A stretch of DNA of 44,588 nt from Elusimicrobia bacterium HGW-Elusimicrobia-3 (GCA_002840355.1 PHAL01000015.1:1-44588), one strand, 5' to 3'. Counted from the stretch's first letter, positions 14,416 through 23,275 are shown. Translations and numbers: made by a program. The notes: generated by a model from the sequence alone, not told the origin.

Positions 14416-15993
14416 CTAAACCGCGGCCTGCCGCGCCGCCTCCACGGCCCGGATAGCGTCGGAGGCCGCGCTGGTTATGCCGCCGGTATACCCGGACCCT
14501 TCTCCTATCGGATAGAGCCCGGGCAGAGTTACCGATTCAAAGTTTTCGCCGCGCATTATCTTTACGGGTGAGGAAGTCCTCGTTTCCGGCCCCATCAGCA
14601 GGGCGTCGGCCGCCACGAACAGGGGGCAGTCTACGGCCCACTTTTTAAAAGCGGCGCGCAGCGTTTCATTCACAAAGGCCGGGAAGACGGCGGCCAGGTC
14701 CGCGCTTCGCAATCCCATTTTATAAGAGCTGTTATTTAAAACCGCCGAAGGCTTTCCCTCCAGGAAGTCGGGGAGATTTTGCGCCGGCGCCCGCCAGTCG
14801 CCGCCGCCGGCCAGAAAAGCCCGGCGTTCTATCGCCCGCTGGAATTCAGCTCCGGCCAGCGGATGGGCCGGGCCGTAATCCGCGGGGCCGCAGGTTACTA
14901 CGATGGCGGCGTTCGAGAACGCCGACGCCCTGGCCGCATAGCTCATCCCGTTAAGCGCCAGGCCGCCCTCTTCGGAGGAGGCGTTGACCACCTCGCCGCC
15001 CGGACACATACAGAAAGTGTACGCGCCGCGGCCAGCTTTGCGGTCGGTATAGTTGAACGAATAGGTGGCCGCCCCGATACCGGCAAAACCGCGGTACTTT
15101 TCTCCGTACCTGATAAGGTTGATCCTGTCGGCCGGATGCTCCAGCCGAACCCCCACCGAAACCGGCTTGGCCTCCAGGCTGACGCCCCTTTCATGCAGCA
15201 TGACGAAGGTGTCCCGCGCCGAATTGCCGGGCGCGAGGAAAACGCCGGCGGCCGCGTATTCCTCCGCACCGTTTACTACCACCCCCGCGGCGCGGCCGCC
15301 GGAAACCAAGATATCCGTCACCTTGGCGCCGTAATGTATTTCCCCGCCGCCAGCGAGAATATAGTTGCGCACATTGAACACTATACGGCGCAGTACGTCG
15401 GTGCCCAGGTGCGGCTTGCTCGCATAGCCGATCTCCGCCGGCGCGCCGAACTTGATAAAGGTTTCCAGCACGCGGCTGGCGTAGGGAGAATTGTTGATCC
15501 GGGAGAAAAGTTTCCCGTCGGAATAGGAGCCGGCGCCGCCCTCTCCGAACTGAATGTTGGACTCGGGGTCCAGTACGCGGGCGCCGATGAACCGCTGCAC
15601 GTCCAGGTGGCGCTCTTCCAGACTTTTGCCCCTTTCGAAGACCAGGGGCTTCAGCCCGTACGCCAGCAGCTCCAGCGCCGCGAACATGCCTGCCGGGCCG
15701 AAGCCGACCACCACCGGCCGGGGGCCTCCCGGAGCGGGCGGATAGGCCCGGGCCGGCCTGGGAGCGTAAGCGGGCAGCCCCTCCGTGTTCTGGAAACCGG
15801 CCGGGACGCGCACAGCCAGGGAAAGCTCATAGTAGAACTGCCGCTGGTCTCCGAAGATCGGGACCTTGGATAAGATCCGGACGAGCTCCAGTTCCCCGCG
15901 GGGGACCTTGAGCCTCAGCGCGGCGGCCTTTAAATACTCGTCGTGCCCGTCGTTCTCAACAGGCACGCGCAGGCCGCTTATGATCAGTTCCAT
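14416..15993 (-). CDS. FAD-dependent dehydrogenase, COG2509 family
   Basis: 525 residues. A substrate/leader domain of about 90 residues ('GELELVRILSK', 'FYYELSLAV') precedes a dinucleotide-binding motif 'VVVGFGPAGMFAALELLAYG' with the acidic end 'LVFERG', then the family block 'NIQFGEGGAGSYSDGKL', 'FMCPGGEV'-like 'FCMCPGGEVVNASSE', and a C-terminal FAD loop 'YPIGEGSGYTGGITSAASD'. It is a soluble flavoprotein oxidoreductase; the substrate of this family is not established. It is monocistronic and convergent with the SDR gene. The end of the gene is 6 bases from the trehalase relic stop and no terminator hairpin with a T tract is visible there. Confidence 0.88.
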   Translation of the reverse strand: MELIISGLRVPVENDGHDEYLKAAALRLKVPRGELELVRILSKVPIFGDQRQFYYELSLAVRVPAGFQNTEGLPAYAPRPARAYPPAPGGPRPVVVGFGPAGMFAALELLAYGLKPLVFERGKSLEERHLDVQRFIGARVLDPESNIQFGEGGAGSYSDGKLFSRINNSPYASRVLETFIKFGAPAEIGYASKPHLGTDVLRRIVFNVRNYILAGGGEIHYGAKVTDILVSGGRAAGVVVNGAEEYAAAGVFLAPGNSARDTFVMLHERGVSLEAKPVSVGVRLEHPADRINLIRYGEKYRGFAGIGAATYSFNYTDRKAGRGAYTFCMCPGGEVVNASSEEGGLALNGMSYAARASAFSNAAIVVTCGPADYGPAHPLAGAEFQRAIERRAFLAGGGDWRAPAQNLPDFLEGKPSAVLNNSSYKMGLRSADLAAVFPAFVNETLRAAFKKWAVDCPLFVAADALLMGPETRTSSPVKIMRGENFESVTLPGLYPIGEGSGYTGGITSAASDAIRAVEAARQAAV

Positions 15994-16110
15994 GTTAACC
16001 TAAAGGCTCCGTCCGTTATAGTTCAACGATACAAAATATGCCGCCCCGGTAAAACAATCGAGGGGGAGCAAGGGCGACCAGTATCGCCCCGCTTTTAGTA
16101 TTATAGCGGG

Positions 16111-16821
16111 ATGAACACGCCGATCAAGTTCATATTATTGAAGCCGCGCAACCCCGACAATATCGGGGCCTGCGCCAGGGCCATGGCCAATTTCGGGCTG
16201 GGCGAACTGGCCCTCGTCAGCCCTTTCGAATCCGACTGGGCCGAGGTCATGCTCCGTTGGAAAGAGGAAGCCTCCGTCTCGGCCATAAATTCGATGGACG
16301 TGATAAACTCAGCGCGCATCTACGGCAGCGTCCCCGAAGCCGCCGCGGACTGCGACCTGCTGCTGGGCACCTCCTCGCTGCACCAGATTAAACCCGAGCG
16401 GGACGTGCTCCTGCTTAAAGACGCCGCCGGCTATATCGCCGAGCGCGGCGTCAAAAAGGCCGGCATCCTGTTCGGCCCCGAAAAGACCGGCCTCACCAAG
16501 GAAGACCTGTCGCTGTGCAACGCCGTCATCAATATCCCCACCCTGCCCAAACAGCCGTCCATGAACCTGGGCCAATCCGCGGCGTTAGCCGCTTACGAAC
16601 TGACCGCGCGCCGCACGGCCGCCACGGCTTTCCCCCGCGCCCGGGCCCCCCAGGCCTCGCCCTACGAGATAAACCGCCTCACCGCCGAGATCTGCGGAAA
16701 ACTGGAAAAGCTCGGCTGCAAGACCGGCTCCTACCAGGCCATGGCCATCAGCCGCGGCCTGCTGGACGCCCGCCTGACGAAACCCGCCATGAACATGCTT
16801 AAACTGCTGCTCAAGAATTGA
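16111..16821 (+). CDS. trmJ: tRNA 2'-O-methyltransferase, TrmJ type (SPOUT)
   Basis: 236 residues. SPOUT-class SAM-dependent RNA methyltransferase that in characterised members methylates the ribose at tRNA position 32. Motif 1 'KPRNPDNIGACARAMANFG' carries the catalytic Arg/Asn region; motif 2 'GILFGPEKTGLTKEDL' and motif 3 'INIPTLPKQPSMNLGQSAAL' form the deep trefoil knot that binds SAM. A helical C-terminal extension (from about 175) matches TrmJ rather than the shorter TrmL. The ATG at 16111 has TATTAT ending 6 bases upstream and no Shine-Dalgarno, hinting at a leaderless mRNA. A different RNA target is possible. Confidence 0.85.
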   Translation: MNTPIKFILLKPRNPDNIGACARAMANFGLGELALVSPFESDWAEVMLRWKEEASVSAINSMDVINSARIYGSVPEAAADCDLLLGTSSLHQIKPERDVLLLKDAAGYIAERGVKKAGILFGPEKTGLTKEDLSLCNAVINIPTLPKQPSMNLGQSAALAAYELTARRTAATAFPRARAPQASPYEINRLTAEICGKLEKLGCKTGSYQAMAISRGLLDARLTKPAMNMLKLLLKN

Positions 16822-16844
16822 GCGGGCAGAATCCCGGCGCACAA

Positions 16845-16873
16845 AAGTCAGGCCCCGCAAAGGGGCCAGACTT
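16845..16873. terminator. Hairpin after trmJ
   Basis: GGCCCC (16851-16856) pairs with GGGGCC (16862-16867); five further pairs extend the stem after one A-A mismatch. No T tract follows on the + strand, so it is a weak or Rho-type end, or a stabilising 3' hairpin. Confidence 0.45.
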
Positions 16874-16930
16874 GCGGAAAATTGGCCAGGGGATGAGTCC
16901 GGCCCGGCGCTGCAATTCGCCCGCCCCCTC

Positions 16931-16959
16931 TTGAACGCGCCGCGCTCCCTGAGTATAAT
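16931..16959 (+). promoter_or_regulatory. Strong promoter of the symporter gene
   Basis: TTGAAC (16931-16936), exact 17-base spacer, perfect TATAAT (16954-16959). The predicted transcript start is near 16966, giving a UTR of about 87 bases. Confidence 0.75.
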
Positions 16960-16994
16960 ACCAGTGCCGCCCCCGCGGGGCCGGCAACGGGGAT

Positions 16995-17008
16995 GCGGCT
17001 TAAGCCGC
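16995..17008. promoter_or_regulatory. Perfect 14-base palindrome in the symporter leader
   Basis: GCGGCTTAAGCCGC is a perfect inverted repeat about 30 bases after the predicted start of transcription, with another GC palindrome just upstream. It could be a repressor site or a leader hairpin. No known binding motif is recognised. Confidence 0.35.
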
Positions 17009-17052
17009 GCTCGGTACCGGACCCCGGAAAATCCAAAAAAGACAGGAACTAC

Positions 17053-18480
17053 ATGCACCTGATCGACTATTCCATTTTCGCTTTTTACATGCTGGCCGTA
17101 CTGGGGATCGGCATCTATCATTTCCGGAGGAATAATGACGTCCACGACTACTACGTGGCCGGCCGGGACATGGGGGCCTGGCATATAGGCCTTTCTATAG
17201 TGGCGACGGACGTTGGAGGCGGGTTCTCCATCGGCCTGGGCGGCGTCGGCTTCATGATGGGTTTCGCAGGCACCTGGCTGCTGTTCACCGGGCTTATCGG
17301 GGCCTGGCTCAGCGCCGTTTTCATCATACCGCGCCTTAAAGCCCTGGACATGAAACACAAGATGTTCACCTATTCCGATTTCCTCGGCTGGCGCTACGGC
17401 CCGCGTACCGCCGCGGCCGCCGCCGTGATAACCACGCTGGGCTACCTCGGCTTCACCGGCGCCCAGATACTGGCCGGTGCCAAACTGGCCTCCGGCACCA
17501 TGTTCACCCAGCCGGTCTGGGGGCTCTCGCCGCTCGTCTTCTCCCTGCTGGTCATAGCCGTGGTCACTATCGCCTACACCTGCATAGGGGGAATGAAGGC
17601 CGTTATCTATACCGACACCGCCCAGTGGATCATACTGCTGACCGGGCTGACCTTCATAACCGTACCGGTCACGCTCCATGAGATAGGCGGTTTCGCCGCG
17701 CTCAGGGCGGGTCTGCCGCCGGAGTTCTTCTCCTTCGGCAATATCGGCTGGAAAACGCTGTTCAACTGGATGGTGACCATAGTCCCCATCTGGCTGGTGG
17801 GCATGACGCTCTACCAGCGCGTCTTCTCCTGCCGCGACGAGAAGGAGGCCCGCAAGGCCTGGTACATAGCCGGTATCTTTGAATACCCCGTCATGGCTTT
17901 CACCGGGGTCTTCCTCGGCATGTGCAGCCGCGTACTTTTCCCCGGGGCCGAGGCTGAGATGGGCGTGCCGATGCTGATACGCGACGTCCTGCCGATAGGC
18001 GTGACCGGCATCGTTATCGCCTCTTATTTCTCCGCCATCATGTCCACGGCCGACAGCTGCATGATGGCCTCCTCTGGCAGCCTGGTCAAGGACCTCCTCG
18101 AGAAATATTTCATCAAAGGGCTGGACGACCGGGCCAGCATGCGCCTGTCGCAGTGGGCCACGCTGGCCGTCGGCCTGCTGGCGCTGGTGCTGGCGGGCAA
18201 GTTCACCACCGTCCTCGACGCCATACTCTACGCCTACTCCTTCATGGTCTCGGGCCTCTTCGTGCCGACGCTCGGCGCCTACTTCTGGCGGCGCTCCAGC
18301 TCGGCCGGCGCCTTCTGGGGAATGCTGGCCGGCGGCGGCTCCTGCATAGCGCTTATGCTCACGGGGCACAAGGAACTGTCCGGCATAGACGCCAGTTTCT
18401 ACGGCATCCTGGCGTCCCTGCTGGTCTTCACGGCGGCTTCCGTCCTCGTTCCCGACAAAGAAGGACAGCAATTCTTTTAA
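17053..18480 (+). CDS. Sodium:solute symporter (SSS family)
   Basis: 475 residues with about 13 hydrophobic helices. Family signs: N-terminal '[16 protein letters not shown]', '[26 protein letters not shown]', '[19 protein letters not shown]' (the SSS signature in helices 5-6), and '[21 protein letters not shown]', the Na+-binding Ser/Ala region of helix 8. It is inner-membrane and imports a solute driven by Na+. Proline, pantothenate, a sugar or an organic acid cannot be separated by eye. The ATG at 17053 (AGGA 6 bases upstream) is chosen over an ATG at 16993, which would add a charged tail before the first helix. A strong promoter lies at 16931. Confidence 0.9.
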   Translation: MHLIDYSIFAFYMLAVLGIGIYHFRRNNDVHDYYVAGRDMGAWHIGLSIVATDVGGGFSIGLGGVGFMMGFAGTWLLFTGLIGAWLSAVFIIPRLKALDMKHKMFTYSDFLGWRYGPRTAAAAAVITTLGYLGFTGAQILAGAKLASGTMFTQPVWGLSPLVFSLLVIAVVTIAYTCIGGMKAVIYTDTAQWIILLTGLTFITVPVTLHEIGGFAALRAGLPPEFFSFGNIGWKTLFNWMVTIVPIWLVGMTLYQRVFSCRDEKEARKAWYIAGIFEYPVMAFTGVFLGMCSRVLFPGAEAEMGVPMLIRDVLPIGVTGIVIASYFSAIMSTADSCMMASSGSLVKDLLEKYFIKGLDDRASMRLSQWATLAVGLLALVLAGKFTTVLDAILYAYSFMVSGLFVPTLGAYFWRRSSSAGAFWGMLAGGGSCIALMLTGHKELSGIDASFYGILASLLVFTAASVLVPDKEGQQFF

Positions 18481-18811
18481 CCGCGATGTCTGGCGGAAGT
18501 GCGGGATAAACAGGCGCCGTTATCATCACCCCCCCCCGCCTTTTCCTTCTTTCGATGGCGCGTCTTTTAAAATTTGCGTGAGTGCCGCTTGTTTTGTTTA
18601 CTATATTACATACTAATTTATTTCGCGAATTCAGGCAGGTATTTCCTCCCGGCTTATGCGTGCCGGGGTCAGTCTTCAGGCAAGGGCGGCGCTATCAACG
18701 CGAAAAAAGCGGGGACGCAGATTCCGCGGACGGGCAGGTGTCCCGCATGCGGAAGTTAAAAGCCCGTACCGCTGCGGGGGTAGATAGAATCTGAATTACC
18801 GGAGGCTGATC
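18481..18811. other. 331-base gap, AT-richer, with a poly-C repeat
   Basis: The gap contains the left copy of a short direct repeat (18515-18538), a T/A-rich stretch around 18560-18640 that differs from the surrounding DNA, and just before the next gene a TAGAAT box (18785-18790) and GGAGG (18801-18805). Small open frames, one ending in 'CPACGS', lack start signals and are not called. No RNA gene is recognised. Confidence 0.6.
18515..18538. repeat. Imperfect direct repeat, left copy, with C9 tract
   Basis: CGCCGTTATCATCA followed by nine C and a G. It matches 23189-23214 except one A/G change, an extra G and one extra C. The preceding bases (ATAAAC) also match loosely. The two copies bracket the Sel1/WG gene block. 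Confidence 0.6.
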
Positions 18812-19804
18812 ATGAAAACGAACAGTTCCATCCTGATTGCTGCCGCCTGCTTACTGGCGGCGCCTTTTTCTTTGCCGCCCGGCGCGTCCGCGCAGCGCCT
18901 CGGCGAGCAAGAGTACAAGGCCCATGCCGCGGAGATAGAGAAGAAGAACCATTACGAGGTCAAGATCGCCGAGTATGAGAAAGGAGACCATACTCAGGCT
19001 TATTCTGTAGGTATCGCTTATTTTCACGGTTTTTCCGGCGCCCCTCAGGACTACAAAAAAGCCGGGGAGTGGTTTCTGAAATCCGCCGAAAAAGGCAATC
19101 CGTTGGCCTATATTCAATTGGGGGATATGCTCAACTACGGCAAGGGGATGACTGTTAATGAGGCCGCCGCGTACAAATGGTACAGGAAAGCCGCCGAAAA
19201 AGGGAACGCCGAAGGGCAGGAGAAGCTCGGAGACATGTATTATTACGGCAAAACTGTTAAAAAGGATTATGCCGCCGCGGCGAAATGGTACGGTTTGGCA
19301 GCGGCACAACCGGGGAGCTCCGATGCCAATTACAAACTGGGGCTGATGTACATGTCGGGAGAGGGGGTCAAGCAAGATTATCCCACCGCCCTTAAACACC
19401 TGTTAAAAGCCGATGAGTCTGGGAACGACTCCGCTTGCGTATTTATAGCCAGCATCTTCAGTTCGGGCAAAGAGGGCGTCACGCGCGACCCCGCAAAAGC
19501 GGTGGAATGGCTGAGTAAGGGCGCCACCGCCGGGAATACCCTCGCCATGAACAACCTGGCCGAAGCTTACGCCGCCGGCGACCTGGTAGAGCGCGACTAT
19601 ACGGAGGCCTACAGATGGCTGGCGGTGCTGACCGCCAAGAGCAACGAGGTCACGACCGAGAACCTGATGGCCTCCATCTCGAAGAAGATGAGCCAGTCCG
19701 AAATGGCTTCAGCCAGGGCCAAGGCCGCCGAGTCCGTGAAAAAATACGTCACCGAAGAGGACAGGGAGAACAAGGAATACATGAAGACGCTCAAGGGCCG
19801 CTAA
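18812..19804 (+). CDS. Secreted Sel1-repeat protein A
   Basis: 330 residues. Signal peptide MKTNSSILIAAACLLAAPFS ending near 'GASAQ'. Then a charged helix and six to seven Sel1/TPR-like repeats of 36-38 residues, each with 'A..WY..AAe.G...A...LG.mY..G' ('AAYKWYRKAAEKGNAEGQ', 'KLGDMYYYGKTVKKDYAAA', 'KLGLMYMSGEGVKQDYPTAL'). Sel1 arrays are right-handed helical scaffolds for protein-protein contact, usually periplasmic when exported. The start has GGAGG 6 bases upstream. It is a tandem paralogue of the next gene and part of a three-gene secreted-protein block. The partner is unknown. Confidence 0.88.
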   Translation: MKTNSSILIAAACLLAAPFSLPPGASAQRLGEQEYKAHAAEIEKKNHYEVKIAEYEKGDHTQAYSVGIAYFHGFSGAPQDYKKAGEWFLKSAEKGNPLAYIQLGDMLNYGKGMTVNEAAAYKWYRKAAEKGNAEGQEKLGDMYYYGKTVKKDYAAAAKWYGLAAAQPGSSDANYKLGLMYMSGEGVKQDYPTALKHLLKADESGNDSACVFIASIFSSGKEGVTRDPAKAVEWLSKGATAGNTLAMNNLAEAYAAGDLVERDYTEAYRWLAVLTAKSNEVTTENLMASISKKMSQSEMASARAKAAESVKKYVTEEDRENKEYMKTLKGR

Positions 19805-19840
19805 TCCCCGGCGTTCCCTACGCGCCGCGTTTTCTTGTTT

Positions 19841-19870
19841 TTGTGACCCGGCCCCGCAAATTAATATAGT
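19841..19870 (+). promoter_or_regulatory. Possible promoter of Sel1 gene B
   Basis: TTGTGA (19841-19846), 18-base spacer, TATAGT (19865-19870). The leader to the TTG start is about 50 bases and includes a small GGGC/GCCC hairpin (19880s-19890s). Confidence 0.4.
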
Positions 19871-19928
19871 ATACCTCCGGGCAGCGAAAGCCCTGGCCAT
19901 AGGCGGGGATCAGTATCAGGGGGGTGCT

Positions 19929-20831
19929 TTGAAAAACAATACATTAGGTTCTTTTCTTCTGGTTTCGTCATTTCTTTTTGTGCCCACCGTGGTTCCGGAC
20001 CTTATTGAAGCGCGGGACGCCGCTGTTGCGGAACTTTCATATACCGACTGGCTGGACGCCGCTTCCCAGGGCGATTCTGAAAAGGCTTTCATGATCGGTA
20101 TCGGCTATTATTACGCCATGTACGGCGCCCCTAAAGATAATAACAAAGCGGGGCAATGGTTCTTGAAGGCGGCTGAAGGCGGCCATGCCCGGGCATGCCT
20201 TGTTCTCGGGGACATGTTTTTTTTCGGCCGCGGAGTCCGGCAGAGCGGGCTAGCGGCCATGAAGTGGTACCGCAATGGCGCCGACAGGGGGGACCCGGAG
20301 GCTGCCGAGAAGTTGGGCGATATGTACTATTACGGCACTGATATCAAGCGCGACTATGCCTCCGCCGTGGCTTGGTATCGGAAGGCCGCTGATATCGGGG
20401 CCGCTACCAGTCCCGCTTCCAAGCTTGGACGCATGTATATGCTGGGAGAAGGGGTTAAGACGGACAATGCCGAGGCCCTCAAGCTCCTGTCATCCACCGG
20501 AGATCCCAAAGACTGCGTTTTCATCGCCCAGATATACCGCGCCGGACTGCACGGGGTAAAGAAAGACCTGACTAAGGCCGCCGAGTGGCTGACTAAGGGC
20601 GCCGCGGCAGGAGATATCGCTTCGATGCAGAGGCTGGCCGAGGCCTATTACGCCGGCGACGGCGTGCCTCGCAACTACGGGGAGGCCTATAAGTGGATGG
20701 CGGTAGTGACTTCCAAAGAGGATAACCCGGACGGGGTCGCGCTGATGAAAAAGGCCGCCTCGCGCATGACTTCGGCCGAGCTGTCGGCCGCTAAGAAGCA
20801 GGCCGCGGAGACCATTGAGAGGGGGCGCTGA
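19929..20831 (+). CDS. Secreted Sel1-repeat protein B
   Basis: 300 residues starting with TTG at 19929, with a G-rich stretch just upstream as ribosome site. Signal-peptide-like N-terminus MKNNTLGSFLLVSSFLFVP. About six Sel1 repeats ('KAGQWFLKAAEGGHARACL', 'AAMKWYRNGADRGDPEAAE', 'KLGDMYYYGTDIKRDYASAV', 'KLGRMYMLGEGVKTDNAEAL'). It aligns along its length with protein A, so the two arose by duplication. TTG starts are rare in this window and may lower output. The protein is probably periplasmic; function is a binding scaffold by family, client unknown. It sits 45 bases before the WG-repeat gene and probably shares its transcript. Confidence 0.85.
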   Translation: MKNNTLGSFLLVSSFLFVPTVVPDLIEARDAAVAELSYTDWLDAASQGDSEKAFMIGIGYYYAMYGAPKDNNKAGQWFLKAAEGGHARACLVLGDMFFFGRGVRQSGLAAMKWYRNGADRGDPEAAEKLGDMYYYGTDIKRDYASAVAWYRKAADIGAATSPASKLGRMYMLGEGVKTDNAEALKLLSSTGDPKDCVFIAQIYRAGLHGVKKDLTKAAEWLTKGAAAGDIASMQRLAEAYYAGDGVPRNYGEAYKWMAVVTSKEDNPDGVALMKKAASRMTSAELSAAKKQAAETIERGR

Positions 20832-20876
20832 CGATAGCGCGCTATGCCCCGCACCATTATCAAACAAAGGATAACA

Positions 20877-23042
20877 ATGAAAATCTCGTATAGGTCCGCC
20901 TTGTCGGTCATATTCCTGTTGCAGGCGCTTTTACTTCCGGCCCTCGCGGGCTCCGGCGTGTTGACCCCGCGCGAGCTGGCCGGCCAGCTGGCGGCCGCAC
21001 TGCGCGGCGCGGCCGGCGGCGGCGCGCAGGGGGCCGTGGCCGTTTTCGATTTCCCGTATTACGACGGCAAGCTGGGCCTGGGGTCGGCGAAGGCGGCCGA
21101 CGCGCTTGCGGTCAACCTGGCCGGCGCGGGCGTAAAGGTGGCGGAGCGCAGGCTGCTGGAACAGCTGCTGCGCGAAAAGAAGCTGGAGCGCAGCGGCCTG
21201 TTCGACGAGAACACCGTGGCGGAGCTGGGGCGGCTCAGCGGCGCGGCCTTCTTTGTGACCGGCACGCTGGAGGACCTCGAAGACGGGGTCTCCAGGCTTA
21301 ACCTGCGGATAGTGGACGCCGGAACTGGGCTGATGGTCCACGGCGGGGAATACCTGCTGGTCAGGGACTGGGAGCGGCGCGAAGTGCCGCGCGATTTCGA
21401 CGGAAAACTGGAGATGAGCGTTTCTTTCGAGCCCGAGCAGAAAGGCATGCCCGCGCTGTCTCCCGCAAGGCCGGCGTCGGGTTTGCTGGACCTGAGCGGT
21501 GTGGACATAGCCGCGCTGGAGAAATACGACGTCCTGCTGCGCCTGGAGAAATACTCCCCAGATTATGCCAGGATAGCTTCGGGCTGGGCGGAGTTCGCCT
21601 CGGTAGCGCCGAAACACAAGGAGATATCGCTGGCCAGGGCCGAAAGCTGGCGCCGTTATGCCGATGAACTGCTCCGGCGCGAAACGAACGCGGCTCTGAG
21701 AGAGGGTGAGATGGAAGCGGCCTTCGCCAAACTGTCCCGCCTGTTCGCGCTGGAGACCGTCGCCCACGCGCAAAAAGCCGCCTTCGCCGAGAAGTTCCTG
21801 GACGCTTACGGCTGGGACAGCCCTCGCGCCGCGGCCGTAAGGGTGTACCTGCCCGCTCCCTGCGTGCAGGGTAAGAAAGCCGGGTTCTGCTACCCGGACG
21901 GTTCCGTCGCCATCGCCGGCATTTATGATATGGTAATGCCTTTCCGGGAAGGGCTCGCCCTGGTGCGTACCGGCGGGAAACGCGGCTACGTGGACTTTGC
22001 CGGGGCCCAGGTCATCAAGCCGGCTTCTTTCGACAGGGCCGGCGATTTTTCGGAAGGGCGCGCCCCGGTAAAAAAAGGCAAGAAATGGGGCTTTATCGAC
22101 AGGCGGGGAAAGGTGGTCATAAAACCAACCTATACCGCTTTCGACCCTTTCTCGGAAGGACGCGCCGCGGTGGTGCTCGGTGGAAAATGCGGGTACATCG
22201 ATGCCGGCGGAAAAATGGTTATACCGGCGAAATATGATATGGCAGATTCCTTCGAGGAAGGGTCCGCTATCGTGAAGGCCGGCGGCAAATACGGCCTGAT
22301 AGACCCGGAAGGGAATTACCTGGCGGAACCGGAATACGGCGTCATTCACGCTTTTTCCGGCGGGCTGGCGCGGTTCTCCGCCGAGGGCAAGTTCGGGTAC
22401 CTCGACCGCCGGGGGCGCATCGTGCTGGAGCCCGTTTACGACCATGCCGGCGATTTTTCAGAGGAACTGGCTTCTTTCTGCAAGGACCAGAAATGCGGCT
22501 TTATAGATAAGAGCGGCAACCCTGCGCCCGGCCTGGAATTTCCTGCGGTAAAAAAAAGAGGTTATGAGTATTATATTTTTTCCGGAAGACTCTTCGATGG
22601 CGATGAGCATCCCCTCAACCGGATACGGTTCTCCGAAGGTCTGGCCGCTGTGCCAGGACTCCCCCCCGGTTCAAACCCCGACAGTTCATACTACAAGTAC
22701 ACGTACGTAGACCACAGCGGGGCAGTTGCGTTTCCGGGAGAGTATGGAGACGCGATGCCTTTTGAGGATGGGGTCGCTATTGTCCAATTCGGTAAGGGCC
22801 CTTGTGGTTTTATCGACAGGAATGGCAAGGGTACGCCAATAAAAGAGTGTCGTTCCATTAAGCGCCTCGGGGCGGAGATGTTTGATGTGACGGGCCCAGG
22901 TTGGCACTACATCCTGAACGCCCGCGGCCGGCGCCTGGGAACCGGTTTCAACGGGATGATGGGGGAATTTGTGCGACTATGGCACGATGGCAGAAATTAT
23001 TTAGTCGATAAGTGGGGCCAGAAAATGACGGCTCCGAAATAA
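20877..23042 (+). CDS. Secreted FlgO/CsgG-like domain plus WG-repeat protein
   Basis: 721 residues. Signal peptide MKISYRSALSVIFLLQALLLPALA. Residues about 25-170 resemble the FlgO/CsgG-like fold ('GAVAVFDFPYYDGK', 'VKVAERRLLEQLLREKKL', 'FFVTGTLEDLEDG', 'LRIVDAGTG'). A helical linker follows. From about 310 there are seven or eight WG repeats ('KWGFIDRRGKVVIKPTYTAF', 'KCGYIDAGGKMVIPAKYD', 'KFGYLDRRGRIVLEPVYDHA'), a beta-rich solvent-facing repeat. The last repeats (after about 22550) use more A/T-rich codons than the rest. The ATG at 20877 follows AAAGGA and starts the signal peptide; an upstream ATG at 20844 is rejected. Periplasmic or outer-membrane-associated; function unknown. Confidence 0.85.
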   Translation: MKISYRSALSVIFLLQALLLPALAGSGVLTPRELAGQLAAALRGAAGGGAQGAVAVFDFPYYDGKLGLGSAKAADALAVNLAGAGVKVAERRLLEQLLREKKLERSGLFDENTVAELGRLSGAAFFVTGTLEDLEDGVSRLNLRIVDAGTGLMVHGGEYLLVRDWERREVPRDFDGKLEMSVSFEPEQKGMPALSPARPASGLLDLSGVDIAALEKYDVLLRLEKYSPDYARIASGWAEFASVAPKHKEISLARAESWRRYADELLRRETNAALREGEMEAAFAKLSRLFALETVAHAQKAAFAEKFLDAYGWDSPRAAAVRVYLPAPCVQGKKAGFCYPDGSVAIAGIYDMVMPFREGLALVRTGGKRGYVDFAGAQVIKPASFDRAGDFSEGRAPVKKGKKWGFIDRRGKVVIKPTYTAFDPFSEGRAAVVLGGKCGYIDAGGKMVIPAKYDMADSFEEGSAIVKAGGKYGLIDPEGNYLAEPEYGVIHAFSGGLARFSAEGKFGYLDRRGRIVLEPVYDHAGDFSEELASFCKDQKCGFIDKSGNPAPGLEFPAVKKRGYEYYIFSGRLFDGDEHPLNRIRFSEGLAAVPGLPPGSNPDSSYYKYTYVDHSGAVAFPGEYGDAMPFEDGVAIVQFGKGPCGFIDRNGKGTPIKECRSIKRLGAEMFDVTGPGWHYILNARGRRLGTGFNGMMGEFVRLWHDGRNYLVDKWGQKMTAPK

Positions 23043-23188
23043 CTGCCGCGTCGACAGTACTCGTCGTTTCGGCCCGACTTAAAATCGCGCCGGCCGCTTC
23101 ACGGTGACGGTATAAAGTGCGCGCAGGTTGGCTTAGCCGCGGCCGAGCGTATACTGCCGGGATCAGCTTCAAATGTAGAGAATATAAA

Positions 23189-23214
23189 CGCCGTTATCGT
23201 CAGCCCCCCCCCCG
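23189..23214. repeat. Imperfect direct repeat, right copy, with C10 tract
   Basis: CGCCGTTATCGTCAG followed by ten C and a G. It is the partner of 18515-18538 and lies 147 bases after the WG-repeat gene. Confidence 0.6.
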
Positions 23215-23221
23215 AGTGGAC

Positions 23222-23256
23222 AAAAAACTCCCCGGTTTTTGGCCGGGGAGTTTTTT
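23222..23256. terminator. Bidirectional intrinsic terminator
   Basis: ACTCCCCGG (23227-23235) pairs with CCGGGGAGT (23243-23251), seven-base loop, six A before and six T after. It serves the aminopeptidase gene on - and any transcript from the WG gene on +. Confidence 0.9.
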
Positions 23257-23275
23257 ATCTTTCAGACAGGCTCGC

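Noticed and set aside
18574-18794. Two small open frames, one ending in CPACGS
   Set aside because: No Shine-Dalgarno, odd hydrophobic/Tyr-rich start and no neighbour context; the CxxC could be chance.
19866-19928. A riboswitch in the leader of Sel1 gene B
   Set aside because: Only one short GGGC/GCCC hairpin; no match to riboswitch cores I know.
18515-23214. An insertion sequence or prophage
   Set aside because: The flanking repeats are direct and imperfect, and the block has no transposase, integrase or phage gene.
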